This document shows, piece after piece, positions 18,415 through 26,393 of a stretch of DNA of 64,000 nucleotides. The notes under the pieces were generated by a model. It was not told where the DNA came from and made no database searches. It saw only the letters and a list, made by a program, of their open reading frames with translations. The DNA is from CAVSWN01 sp963770995 (GTDB lineage Bacteria > Acidobacteriota > Vicinamibacteria > Vicinamibacterales > CAVVIG01): contig CAVYRS010000004.1 of assembly GCA_963770995.1 (NCBI GenBank), positions 663,055 through 727,054 on the forward strand. Direction: 5' to 3'. A program made the position numbers and the translations under genes. Position 1 is the first letter of the stretch; every line of letters starts with the position of its first letter.

Positions 18415-19181
18415 GAATAGAATGCCATCTTCAGCCACTCGTGGCGTTCGGCGGCGCTCAGGCGCGAGAAGGGTGCGGTCTTGAGGATCTGCCAGACGGT
18501 CATCTGGGCGCCGGGCCGAGTGTGCTCATTGATGCGGCGCACGGATCGGGTGCGGAAATGCCGCTCCCACGCGGTACGGTTCGACGATTGGGTGCCGACC
18601 CGTCGCAGGTCCTCAGCGCGTCGCGTCAGGAAGGCGGCACGATCGGCGAAAGCGATGTCGGCCAGGACCACCAGGCCGCCCGGCTTCAGAACCTGCGCCG
18701 CGCGCTCGTAGAAGCGCGGCCTATCGAAGTAGAACGCGCACTCGATCGCCAGCACGCGGTCCACCGATGATCCCTCGACACCGGAAAGACGCTCGGCCTC
18801 TCCCAGGTGGAACGACAGCTTGTGCGCCAGGTTTTCGCGTATCGCCCGCTCGTTGGCGTAGCGAACCTGTCGTTCGGAGATGTTGAAGCCAATCAGGCGC
18901 CTGAACTCGCACGCATTCGACAGGAGGAAATCCTGTTCTCCGCTCCCGAAGCCGACGTCGATGAGGACGTCGTCTTTGCCGATCTCGGCCGCCTGAAACA
19001 CCTCGAGGCAGAGCCGCTGCTGGCGCCCTTCGTAGCTCTCCGTGCTCGAGACCGTGTACCCGTAGTTCAAGAACTTGCGGTCCTTCTGGAGCAATTCCAG
19101 GGAGGTCTGGAACAGGTCGTACTGTCGCGCGACGGTACGCGTGAGAGAGGCGCCGTCACAGCAGGGGACGACGTGCGTCAC
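18345..19181 (-). CDS. Class I SAM-dependent methyltransferase
   Basis: A 278-residue methyltransferase of the UbiE/cyclopropane-synthase-like type. The SAM-binding motif I is VLIDVGFGSGEQDFLL, followed by IGFNISERQVRYANERA (motif II region), DRVLAIECAFYFDRPRFYE and LKPGGLVVLADI (motif III). The N-terminal segment before motif I and a C-terminal helical part are family-typical. It is convergent with the lipid hydroxylase-like gene, which suggests a lipid or small-molecule substrate. Intact. Confidence 0.88.
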   Translation of the reverse strand: MTHVVPCCDGASLTRTVARQYDLFQTSLELLQKDRKFLNYGYTVSSTESYEGRQQRLCLEVFQAAEIGKDDVLIDVGFGSGEQDFLLSNACEFRRLIGFNISERQVRYANERAIRENLAHKLSFHLGEAERLSGVEGSSVDRVLAIECAFYFDRPRFYERAAQVLKPGGLVVLADIAFADRAAFLTRRAEDLRRVGTQSSNRTAWERHFRTRSVRRINEHTRPGAQMTVWQILKTAPFSRLSAAERHEWLKMAFYSQLVALGLQVSFIQYDLIVLQKT

Positions 19182-19184
19182 CGC

Positions 19185-19430
19185 TTATCTCGGCTTCGTC
19201 GCAGCCGACAGGTGGTCAGTGTGTACGATCTTGCGAGCCGCCGCCCGTCGTCGCTCCAGCACCTCCAATACTGTCTGCACAGCCTCATTCTCCTTGTTTC
19301 GGAGGTCGCGCTGTATACCGGGCGTGAGATACCAGGCTTTCAACGCCGTGTGAATGTCGTTCTCGTCTGTCTGAAGTTGTGAGGTTTTTCTTGAGGAAGA
19401 CCATCGTCAACGTTATCACTTCGTCGCTGT
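19185..19430 (-). pseudogene. Possible small hypothetical protein, frame-shifted
   Basis: The minus strand reads a coding-like segment, DENDIHTALKAWYLTPGIQR followed by VQTVLEVLERRRAAARKI, ending at a TAA at 19187-19185. Its own frame has no start, but MVFLKKNLTT in the neighbouring frame precedes it directly, so one base shift would give a protein of about 75 residues. The function is unknown. It stands just upstream of the methyltransferase. Confidence 0.3.
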
Positions 19431-19486
19431 GCACCCGCGCCGTCCAGAGCGAGACAGGTGCTCTCCATCTGCGCTGACTGAACGTC

Positions 19487-19656
19487 TCAGTACATGCCTG
19501 CGCCGCCGCCCGGCATCGCCGCGTCCCTGTTCTTTTCCGGAATCTGCGTGATGACCGCTTCGGTCGTGAGCAGCAACGACGCGATCGATGCCGCGTTCTG
19601 CAGTGCCGAGCGGACCACCTTGGTCGGATCGATCACCCCCGCCTGCACAAGGTTCG
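19487..19656 (-). pseudogene. groL: groL (GroEL) C-terminal fragment
   Basis: The last 55 or so residues of a 60-kDa chaperonin: NLVQAGVIDPTKVVRSALQN, then AASIASLLLTTEAVITQIP, and a tail of PGGGAGMY with a stop at 19489-19487. The Gly-Met-rich tail is typical of GroEL. Nothing of the other 490 residues is present; at about 19656 the sequence changes into the spacer after the microcompartment shell gene. This is a recombination scar. Confidence 0.8.
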
Positions 19657-19670
19657 GCCGCCATGGGAGC

Positions 19671-19967
19671 TTACGTGGGAACGGGGCCTTTGCCGCCCTG
19701 GGGAAGAATCTTTTCGATCTCGGTGTGCGGACGGGGAATGACGTGTGTGGACACGAGCTCGCCGACGCGCCGCGCCGCCGCGGCCCCGGCGTCTGTCGCC
19801 GCTTTCACCGCGCCGACGTCGCCGCGTACCATCACGGTCACGTAGCCGGCGCCGATGTATTCCTTGCCGACCAGCACGACGTTGGCGGTCTTCACCATCG
19901 CGTCGGCTGCCTCGACCGCTCCAATGAAGCCTTTGGTCTCGATCATTCCCAGGGCTTCGAATGGCAT
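19671..19967 (-). CDS. Bacterial microcompartment shell protein (BMC-H)
   Basis: A 98-residue single-domain hexameric shell protein of the EutM/PduA/CcmK type, which tiles the wall of protein organelles. It has the signature ALGMIETKGFIGAVEAADAM, the strand VVLVGKEYIGAGYVTVMVRG, DVGAVKAATDAGAAAA and the closing VGELVSTHVIPRPHTEIEKI. Length is normal and the gene is intact. No other shell gene, pentamer gene or encapsulated enzyme is visible nearby; it is an orphan next to a groL scar. Confidence 0.92.
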   Translation of the reverse strand: MPFEALGMIETKGFIGAVEAADAMVKTANVVLVGKEYIGAGYVTVMVRGDVGAVKAATDAGAAAARRVGELVSTHVIPRPHTEIEKILPQGGKGPVPT

Positions 19968-20515
19968 GCAAGCGGAACTCTAACAGATTGCAGGAGATGC
20001 CCGCCGTGCGATGACGACACGAGCCTACCGCATCCGTGTCGCTCCCAGCGCGGTAGATCTCAGAGATCGATCACCGACAGCACGCGCGGAGAGCGCCGGT
20101 TCAGGAGTCCTGGCAGCTCCGCCAGGCCGCCTCGCCAGCTCGGCAATGATTAACCGTGACATTCCTCGGGCAAGGGCACAGAGTGGATCCTAGCTTTCCT
20201 GACGCTCTGTCCCCGTCCCGCGGCAGTCGCCTCACTAAAGCGTCGATCACTCGACGACTGGAGGCAGCATGTTTGACTATCGCTTTCCTGTCGTGGCGCC
20301 GCCGTCCCACCGAGAGCCCCTCCCGTATTCGATGGCCCCGAGAACAGTCCCTACGTTCGTCAGCCGGTCCACCAACCCACGACCGCCTGTGCAGAACGGG
20401 ACAACACCCATACGAGCGGAGGATCTTGGCATTATCGAAGGAGCAGTTCACTCAGGGCGCCCATGCGCAACCCCGACGAATCTGTATATCGTCAATAGGT
20501 GAGGAGGGTGTCAAG
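19968..20515. other. Intergenic stretch, no gene supported
   Basis: About 550 bp between the divergent shell gene and Hsp20. It holds no frame with recognisable coding features. No CIRCE-type inverted repeat was found before the Hsp20 gene. The base GGTGAGGAGGGTG just before 20516 is the Hsp20 ribosome-binding site. Confidence 0.5.
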
Positions 20516-20884
20516 ATGCAAGTAGTGCGGATGAAAGTTGCGCCCGATACCGTAGCGTATGCCGACGGGGAGCACCACAAGTTAATAGTGGAGTTCGCCA
20601 TCCCAGGGGCGCCAACGGAGACCATCGACGTAAAGATCCTCGAAGATAGCGTCCACTTACTGGCGCCAGCAAGGGACATCGATTACGTTTCGGCATTGGC
20701 TTTAGGTTGGCCGGTGAAGCCTGACAAAGCCGAAGCGACCTACGAGAACGGATTGCTCCGAATCGAGGTGCCTTTCAAGGATCCAATGGAAGATGCGGTG
20801 AAGGTCGCCATCAAGGCGGGTGGGGCGGAAACCAAGACTAAAAGTATTGCGGGCACTGTCAAGGCCGTCGATGCCGCGCAATGA
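20516..20884 (+). CDS. Hsp20/alpha-crystallin-family small heat shock protein
   Basis: A 122-residue holdase-type chaperone. The start MQVVRMKVAPDTVAYADGE follows a GGAGG. The alpha-crystallin domain is seen in KLIVEFAIPGAPTETIDVKI, the DKAEATYENGLLRIEVPF block (with the family A.yenGvL-I motif) and a short tail. The C-terminal I-x-I anchoring motif is not obvious. The codon and base usage is somewhat less GC-rich than its neighbours. It lies near a groL scar and a universal stress protein, a loose stress-gene grouping. Confidence 0.85.
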   Translation: MQVVRMKVAPDTVAYADGEHHKLIVEFAIPGAPTETIDVKILEDSVHLLAPARDIDYVSALALGWPVKPDKAEATYENGLLRIEVPFKDPMEDAVKVAIKAGGAETKTKSIAGTVKAVDAAQ

Positions 20885-21141
20885 CCTCTGCTCGGCCGCA
20901 GCGGAACTTGCCGATCGTCTACATGGTCGAGCAGTTCAGGCTGTCGAAATCGAGGACGACCGTCAAGACGTCCCTGTTTCATCATGCCGCCGGGCAGCAG
21001 GATCGCGGTCGAGTGAGCGTCACGGTAGTCGGTTCCTCGCAGATGGGGGCTCGACCAGTCCGTCCGCCAGCCGAAGTTGGTGCCGACCCATACAAGCTGG
21101 TGCCGTTCCCACCGGGCGGGAACAGACGGCTGCGGCACCGC

Positions 21142-21370
21142 TCAAGAGCGATGCCCGCCTTTCTCGATCTGACTTCGTTTCCTGCTCGGCCCACTGCACC
21201 GCAACCGCCCTGGTGATGAACAGCCCGTGCGCGTACCAGAGTTCGCCGCGCTCGAGGAATTGCGCCTCCCAGCCGTAGCTCTCGCCGTTGAGGCGCAGCT
21301 CTCAGGTGATCGGCGCGCGGTCCGAGGCGCGGAGGAACTCGAAGAAGCCGCTCCCCGCACTGGCCCGGGC
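21142..21370 (-). pseudogene. Hypothetical protein fragment with in-frame stop and frame shift
   Basis: The minus strand reads GFFEFLRASDRAPIT, a TGA, ELRLNGESYGWEAQFLERGE, then AVAVQWAEQETK and, after a shift, IEKGGHRS and a stop at 21142. The A-x-Q-W-A-E ending and the G-x-E-A-Q-F strand resemble a small widespread hypothetical family, but I cannot name it. Two defects make it a probable pseudogene. Confidence 0.4.
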
Positions 21371-21526
21371 TCACGCGAGCCGGCGGTTGCGGTAGGAGCT
21401 AGAAAAGATCGTCGTCATTCATCGTTCTTCAGCCTCGAAGATCAGATCCTCAATCAGCCGCTCAACGACGTCGACCAACTGAAGGGGCGGCCGGATCGCC
21501 GACCTGCTCGAGCAGGCAACCGCTCA

Positions 21527-22030
21527 CTACGGGACGACGAAGTCGTGCTCTGGGTGACGCACCGTCAGCACCGGGCATGGTGCCCTGCGTACCACTTTTT
21601 CAGCCACGCTGCCCATCAACATGTGCGCGACGAAGCCGCGGCCGTGCGTGCCCATGATGATCAGATCGATGTCGCGTTCCTTGGCGTAGCGGACGATCTC
21701 CACATACGGCCCGCCGGGCCCGCTCGCGCGCAGCACGTATGCGGCCCGGACCGCCTGCTGCTCGTCGGCGGTCAGGAGCGTCGCGAGCAGCGCGTGCGCG
21801 GCGTTCGGCGGTGACGTCGTGGCGGCGTCCTGGCTGAGGAACAGATCGATCACGCGCTGGCGCTCGACCATCACCTGCAACTCGTGGCGGACGGCGGCGT
21901 GCAGCAGGTGCAGCGTCGCCTCGAAGGCCCGGCCGAGGGCGACCCCGTATCTCACGGCCGCCTCCGACGCATCGCTGAAATCGACCGGGACGAGAATCCG
22001 CTTCAGGGCAATCATCGCCATGGTCGACAT
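21527..22030 (-). CDS. Universal stress protein, UspA family
   Basis: A 167-residue single-domain Usp. The start MSTMAMIALKRILVPVDFSD is chosen over 22060 because AAAGGGG lies eight bases upstream. It has the nucleotide-binding signature GTHGRGFVAHMLMGSVAEKV (G-2x-G-9x-G-S), then RRAPCPVLTV. ATP binding is therefore expected. It is divergent from the phosphatase gene, with an IS110 scar between. Confidence 0.92.
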   Translation of the reverse strand: MSTMAMIALKRILVPVDFSDASEAAVRYGVALGRAFEATLHLLHAAVRHELQVMVERQRVIDLFLSQDAATTSPPNAAHALLATLLTADEQQAVRAAYVLRASGPGGPYVEIVRYAKERDIDLIIMGTHGRGFVAHMLMGSVAEKVVRRAPCPVLTVRHPEHDFVVP

Positions 22031-22059
22031 CGTATTCCCCTTTCGGAAGATGTCCACCA

Positions 22060-22136
22060 AAGCGAATCAAGCCCAGGTCCCCCTCGGCGATGGACACGTC
22101 GATCGTCTCTTTGTGGACATCCAGCCCGACAAACAT
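22060..22136 (-). pseudogene. IS110 transposase N-terminal scar
   Basis: The minus strand reads MFVGLDVHKETIDVSIAEG and a few more residues, the exact start pattern of IS110 transposases. Nothing else of the transposase is present. The insertion remnant replaced the natural upstream region of the divergent phosphatase gene. Confidence 0.65.
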
Positions 22137-22151
22137 GTTACGGTTCCCTGG

Positions 22152-22691
22152 ATGAAGGAAATGGATTCGGCCTTCCACTTTGGGCCGGCCCGGAGCGGCG
22201 AGCAGACAGTGTACGGGGCACGGATGCCTGACGTGTCGGTGAACAGCATCTTGGAGTGGGCCAACTTCATTCGTAGTCGGGGCGTGACCCGAGTGTGCTG
22301 CCTCCTCGACGATGACCAGTTGGCCGGCTTCCCGGTCAGCCTTGAGGCCGAGTACAAGAGGCTTTTCGGCGCAGTCCGCATTCTCATGGAGCCTGTCGCT
22401 GACCACCATCTCTGCTCAGGGGAAGCGCTCAAAGGAAATATCCTGCCGTTCCTGCGCACCGCCGACACGGACGGTGAACGCGCGGTCATCCATTGCTGGG
22501 GCGGCAATGGCCGAACCGGTCACGTGCTCGCGGCTTGGCTCGTTGCGGCCCGAGGCCTGTCCCCGATGGCGGCAATTGAGGCGGTGGAAGCAACGGGACG
22601 ACTGCCGCGGGAGGCTGTTCTTGCAGGCAACGCAACACTCGACGAATTGATCGAGCTGCTGACGAGTTGCAAACCTGGACGCGCAGCCTAA
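22152..22691 (+). CDS. Dual-specificity-like protein phosphatase
   Basis: A 179-residue phosphatase of the cysteine-dependent tyrosine/dual-specificity fold. The start MKEMDSAFHFGP is chosen because the open frame upstream is the back of an IS110 scar. VYGARMPD and WANFIRSRGVTRVCCLLDDD match a phosphatase-like family I recall from haloarchaea and bacteria. The P-loop is HCWGGNGRTGHV (C-x5-R-T), and DD in LLDDDQ lies in the general-acid region. Intact. Its substrate is not predictable. Confidence 0.75.
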   Translation: MKEMDSAFHFGPARSGEQTVYGARMPDVSVNSILEWANFIRSRGVTRVCCLLDDDQLAGFPVSLEAEYKRLFGAVRILMEPVADHHLCSGEALKGNILPFLRTADTDGERAVIHCWGGNGRTGHVLAAWLVAARGLSPMAAIEAVEATGRLPREAVLAGNATLDELIELLTSCKPGRAA

Positions 22692-23680
22692 CCCAACGTC
22701 TCCGACTTCCTCGCGCAGCGCTCAAAGGAAGACCTGCTCGCGATCGTGCGCGACGCACCGCCCTTCGACGCACGCCACGTTCGTAGTTCACTCGGAGAGC
22801 ACGTCCGGTACATGCCATGTGGCAGGATGGTTGCCCGCCTTCACGCGTCCCGAACGTCGTCGGGTGCAAGCGGCCCTTCAAAAAGCGAAGAGTTCAGACG
22901 ATGTCTGGGTAAACGCCTATGTGCGTTGGGGACTTGAACCCGTGTTTCCGCTACCGTTGATGCCTCACGGCACCCGACGCATCCCGTTGCGCACGCAGCT
23001 CAGCACTGGTCTTCCACGGTGCCGACCGATGTCCGGTCTTCCGGACTGAACGAGTCCCGAAAACACCTGATTGTCGCGCAAAGACCGGACCTCGCGATAA
23101 CGGAAAAAATCGGGGCTTGGCCCGCTAGGATTAACACTTCCGCGCGCCCACCACTGCGCCCACCACCCGTGAGACGCCGTGAGATTTCCTGAGTGTTGTA
23201 GCGATCCGCGGAGGCGGCTGCCGTCGTCTGGTGACCCGCGCGTTCATCAATTCGGGCCAGAAATCGCTTAGACGCCAGAATGTCGGGACGTTCCTCGATC
23301 TGATTTTTGAGGAAAGTGAGCTTAATGTTTATGCGGGTGAACGCGAGGTGCGCCCACCAGGTGCGCCCACCACCGGGTGAGCAATGTGGGACTCTGCCGA
23401 TGAACGAAGAACCCTCGGCACCAGACGATGACCGGTCCTGTCACGCTCCGCGCTAGGATCGCTCATGGCCCAAGAGAAGCCGTGGTTCGCACTCGCGTAC
23501 GTCGACAGCCTTTCGCGAGGCGTCTGCACACCACGTCCCACGCGAACCGCCCTGGACACTCACCAAGGGCGTCAAACGCGTCGATGCGGAGCTGCTGTAC
23601 CGGCGAACACGGCGTCGAGGTGCAGTTTCTCCATGAGGGCGTGATCCCGTTCGTGAGCACTTCAGTTTCGAAGACTTTTA
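22692..23680. other. Intergenic stretch with degenerate coding traces
   Basis: Nearly 1 kb without an intact gene. 22819-23049 on the plus strand reads RPERRRVQAALQKAKSSDDV and VNAYVRWGLEPV, which looks formerly coding but is unrecognised. Dispersed repeat copy B lies at 23137-23372. From 23465 the plus strand reads MAQEKPWFALAYVDS and, after two shifts, EHGVEVQFLHEGVIPFVS, possibly a small decayed gene upstream of the 729-residue protein. Confidence 0.4.
23137..23372. repeat. Dispersed repeat copy B
   Basis: Contains CGCGCGCCCACCACTGCGCC, TGAGACGCCGTGAGATTTCC, GCCAGAATGTCGGGACGTTC, CTTAATGTTTATGCGGGTGA and ends with a doubled GTGCGCCCACCA. It is the most complete copy at its distal end and lacks the GATTCGGTGGACAG start seen in copies A, C and D. 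Confidence 0.8.
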
Positions 23681-25870
23681 ATGCCGATCTCCGTCGTACA
23701 TTTCCCTCATCCCGGCCAGGAGCCTACGCTTGCGAAGGGCGCCAGAGAGCTGCCTTGGAACGTCGCTGCGCGCCCACACCGGCGAAAATTCTTGTACGCG
23801 ACCGGTATGTATCGGTCAAACCCCGAGGCGCCGAATAAGACCGGCCCGCTGGCCTTCTGGGGCGAATGGGAACCCGAATCGCGCCCCGCGGCAGAGTGGC
23901 AGGACAAGCACCCGACATTGCCGGCCACCGCTTGGAAGCCGTTCTGGCGCGCGGGATCGAGCTACGCCGGTTTGCACAACACCGATCCGTTCGTGTTCGG
24001 CGGGCCGTTCCTTTACGGGAACTGCCGGCAGTACACGCACCACATGCAAACGCCCACGCAGCTGCTCTACCTAGAGCCAGGCTCAGCGATTGTGTTCGGC
24101 TCGAGCATTGAGGGCGTCTTCGTTCTCGACACTGTATTCGTGGTTCGGGATGCCACGCCGTACTTCATTGACAAAGCGGCAACACTTACCGGGCAGGTGC
24201 CGGCGGAATATTTTCCCGTCACGCTCACACCCACTGCGCAGCATCCGGACATAAGCGGCGTGACCGGAGTGTTCCCAGCGGGATTCCGCCTCTACAAAGG
24301 CGCTACGCCGGACACTGCGGTCGATCACATGTTTTCGTTTGCCCCGTGCTTGCCGAACGACGGCGGCGACGCTCGGTTCGAGCGGCCGGCGATTGCGTTG
24401 CCCGGCGACCTTCGAGGTCTGATCAACCCGAAGAGTTGGCAGAATTTCCAGAGCACTGTGTGCGAACGTGCCGGGGCGCGCCAAGTCTGGGAGGCGATCG
24501 TCGAGCAAGTGCTCGAGGCGGGCCGTCAACTTGGCGTGCACGTGGACATGCCCGAGGAGGACAGCGAGCTGGCGGAAGGCGATATGTCACACGTCGATCT
24601 TGGTTCGCCTGAATCGACGGACCGACCGCCGGCGGATGAAACCCCTCCGCGTGCTCGTCGCGGCCGCGCCCAGAAGAACCAGGAGCCACGTCGCGACGAT
24701 CCATTTCCCGCCTGCCCGCCTTCCTTCGAAGGCAAGCTCGGCGACTTCCTCGACGAGTACGTGGCCCCGGCGCTGCCATCGCCCGCTGCGACCGTCGCCT
24801 GGCACGAAGCTGTATCGTCATGGGCGCTGAACGACAGCGAATTGCTGCTGATCCGCAAGACCGGCGCGTTCCGGCATCGCGGCACCACGTCCACCGAGCA
24901 CGGCCTGCCGTTTACGGTCAGCGACAACGAAGCCGCCGTGTGGGCCTACATGCAATGTTTCGACGGGGAGCCGCCGGCGGACATCGCAACGCTCCTTCGC
25001 GAACAGCGGATGACGATCGCCTATGCGCTCACGCAGGTTGAGGGCGCGGTGCAGCGATGGAAGACCATCGGCCGCGCTCGGCGTGCGCAGGTGTTCGCCG
25101 ATGCCGGTTGGAAACACTGCCATCTCGTCGACGCGGCACCGCGCGGGCGGTTGATTGGCGACGCCGCCGAGCTCAGACAACGCGCGATGTGCCTGATCAG
25201 CCCGCTCAATCACGTCCCGATGCCATCGCCTCGCCGCTATTCGATGTCGCGGGATTGGGGTGAATCTCCAGATGTTCTCGACTTCATCGTCAATTGGCTG
25301 CGCCAACGATACGAACAGGAGCCCGCTGCCGCCGAGGCGTTCCGTGCGTTCCTGGAGATGACGGGCGCACGGGGTGCGGCTCCCGCATCGGAGCCGCGGA
25401 TCTCGTTTGCGGCTAAGAACCCGAACGAGATCGTCGAGCTCGACGAACCGACACCTGAGGAACTTCTTCCCGTCTACGTGTCCTCCGACGACTCGATCGC
25501 CTCATTCGCGAAAGGGGTGGATGTCGGGTCATTCGAGTCGCTGCTCGAGCGCCTGCGCCGATGGATCGATCAGACGGAGGAGGAGGTCGTCGGAAACAGT
25601 CCGAACTTTGGCGGCACGCCTTGGATCCACTTCAGCGTTAGCGGCGTTCGTTGCCGGCTCAACGCCGACACAAAGCGCTCCGGAGTGGCAGAGGTCCTTC
25701 AGCGGTCGAACCTCCCTGGGTTCCGCGTCGGCGTCGGGCTGAACAACAGGGGCAAATGCAACAAGCTGCTCTTCAACGGCGAAGCGGTTCCCGGCTTCTT
25801 CGCATACACCGCGAGTGAACAAATTGCCCCGACCGAGCTCCAGCGCGTGTCGGACTCCTCCATCGATTAG
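23681..25870 (+). CDS. Large unrecognised multidomain protein (729 residues)
   Basis: A single intact 729-residue frame. Residues 1-270 form a distinct domain with conserved-looking blocks: VVHFPHPGQEP, RRKFLYATGMYRS, LAFWGEWEPESR, LHNTDPFVFGGPFLYGNCRQ, YLEPGSAIVFGS and VLDTVFVV. I have seen this type of domain in hypothetical proteins but cannot name it. Residues about 275-350 are an acidic and proline-rich linker. Residues 350-560 are helical and contain CLISPLNHVP and DWGESPDVLDFIVNWLRQRY. The C-terminal 150 residues include WIHFSVSGVRCRLNAD and RVGVGLNNRGKCNKLLFNGE, which are beta-rich. There is no signal peptide or membrane segment. It stands alone between repeats. Confidence 0.6.
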   Translation: MPISVVHFPHPGQEPTLAKGARELPWNVAARPHRRKFLYATGMYRSNPEAPNKTGPLAFWGEWEPESRPAAEWQDKHPTLPATAWKPFWRAGSSYAGLHNTDPFVFGGPFLYGNCRQYTHHMQTPTQLLYLEPGSAIVFGSSIEGVFVLDTVFVVRDATPYFIDKAATLTGQVPAEYFPVTLTPTAQHPDISGVTGVFPAGFRLYKGATPDTAVDHMFSFAPCLPNDGGDARFERPAIALPGDLRGLINPKSWQNFQSTVCERAGARQVWEAIVEQVLEAGRQLGVHVDMPEEDSELAEGDMSHVDLGSPESTDRPPADETPPRARRGRAQKNQEPRRDDPFPACPPSFEGKLGDFLDEYVAPALPSPAATVAWHEAVSSWALNDSELLLIRKTGAFRHRGTTSTEHGLPFTVSDNEAAVWAYMQCFDGEPPADIATLLREQRMTIAYALTQVEGAVQRWKTIGRARRAQVFADAGWKHCHLVDAAPRGRLIGDAAELRQRAMCLISPLNHVPMPSPRRYSMSRDWGESPDVLDFIVNWLRQRYEQEPAAAEAFRAFLEMTGARGAAPASEPRISFAAKNPNEIVELDEPTPEELLPVYVSSDDSIASFAKGVDVGSFESLLERLRRWIDQTEEEVVGNSPNFGGTPWIHFSVSGVRCRLNADTKRSGVAEVLQRSNLPGFRVGVGLNNRGKCNKLLFNGEAVPGFFAYTASEQIAPTELQRVSDSSID

Positions 25871-26393
25871 CCCCGACAAAGTGCCTTCGCGAACGCCGCC
25901 GGTTGACGGAATCTGCGTTCTCAGACCCTGCTGCCCCGTTCCGCGACAGCGCAGATTAGCCCGGCAAACAGCGGGGATAGCCCCGGCAACAGCGCGGATT
26001 TAGCCGGCGCCGGCGGATCCTGACGCGTCTGGTCAGTTGAAGTCAACCGTGACCAACCGCCTTCACCGCAGCCAGGCGGAGATCGAAGAGGCGCGCCGCT
26101 GATGATGACGCGCGACTTCTGGTGTTAACGGTTTGGTCCCGAACGACTTATCCACTCCGAAGTGTTCTTCTACCGTTCACTCGCGTGCTCGCGAATCGAC
26201 CGCCGTCGTGGAGCGACGGCGACGTCGCGTTTTCGCCGTTTGCTGTCGACGGGGTTCGTACCCGCCGAGTCCCGGTAGGCCCCGAAGTCGTACAGCAAGT
26301 CCGGAGGAAGTCCCGTGGTGCGCGTGCGCGCAGGCGGCCTGACCCAGGCGGGTCTAAAGACCCGCCTCTACGAGCATGATCGGCCGGGAGGAC
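25871..26393. other. Intergenic stretch, no gene supported
   Basis: About 520 bp between two convergent genes. I see no frame with protein-like composition. The only clear structure is the hairpin at 26346-26367. Confidence 0.5.
26346..26367. terminator. Perfect hairpin between convergent genes
   Basis: AGGCGGGTCT-AA-AGACCCGCCT is a perfect inverted repeat lying 27 bp past the tannase-family stop. There is no U-tract, so it may be a bidirectional or factor-dependent terminator, or a small palindromic repeat of the genome. Confidence 0.5.

Noticed and set aside
22920..22955. GGGGACTTGAACCC, a tRNA T-arm-like string
   Set aside because: No acceptor stem or CCA could be paired around it, and the same bases read as protein-like sequence on the plus strand.
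23137..23372. Repeated GCGCCCACCA units as a CRISPR array
   Set aside because: The units are adjacent or irregularly spaced, too short, and have no unique spacers or cas genes nearby.
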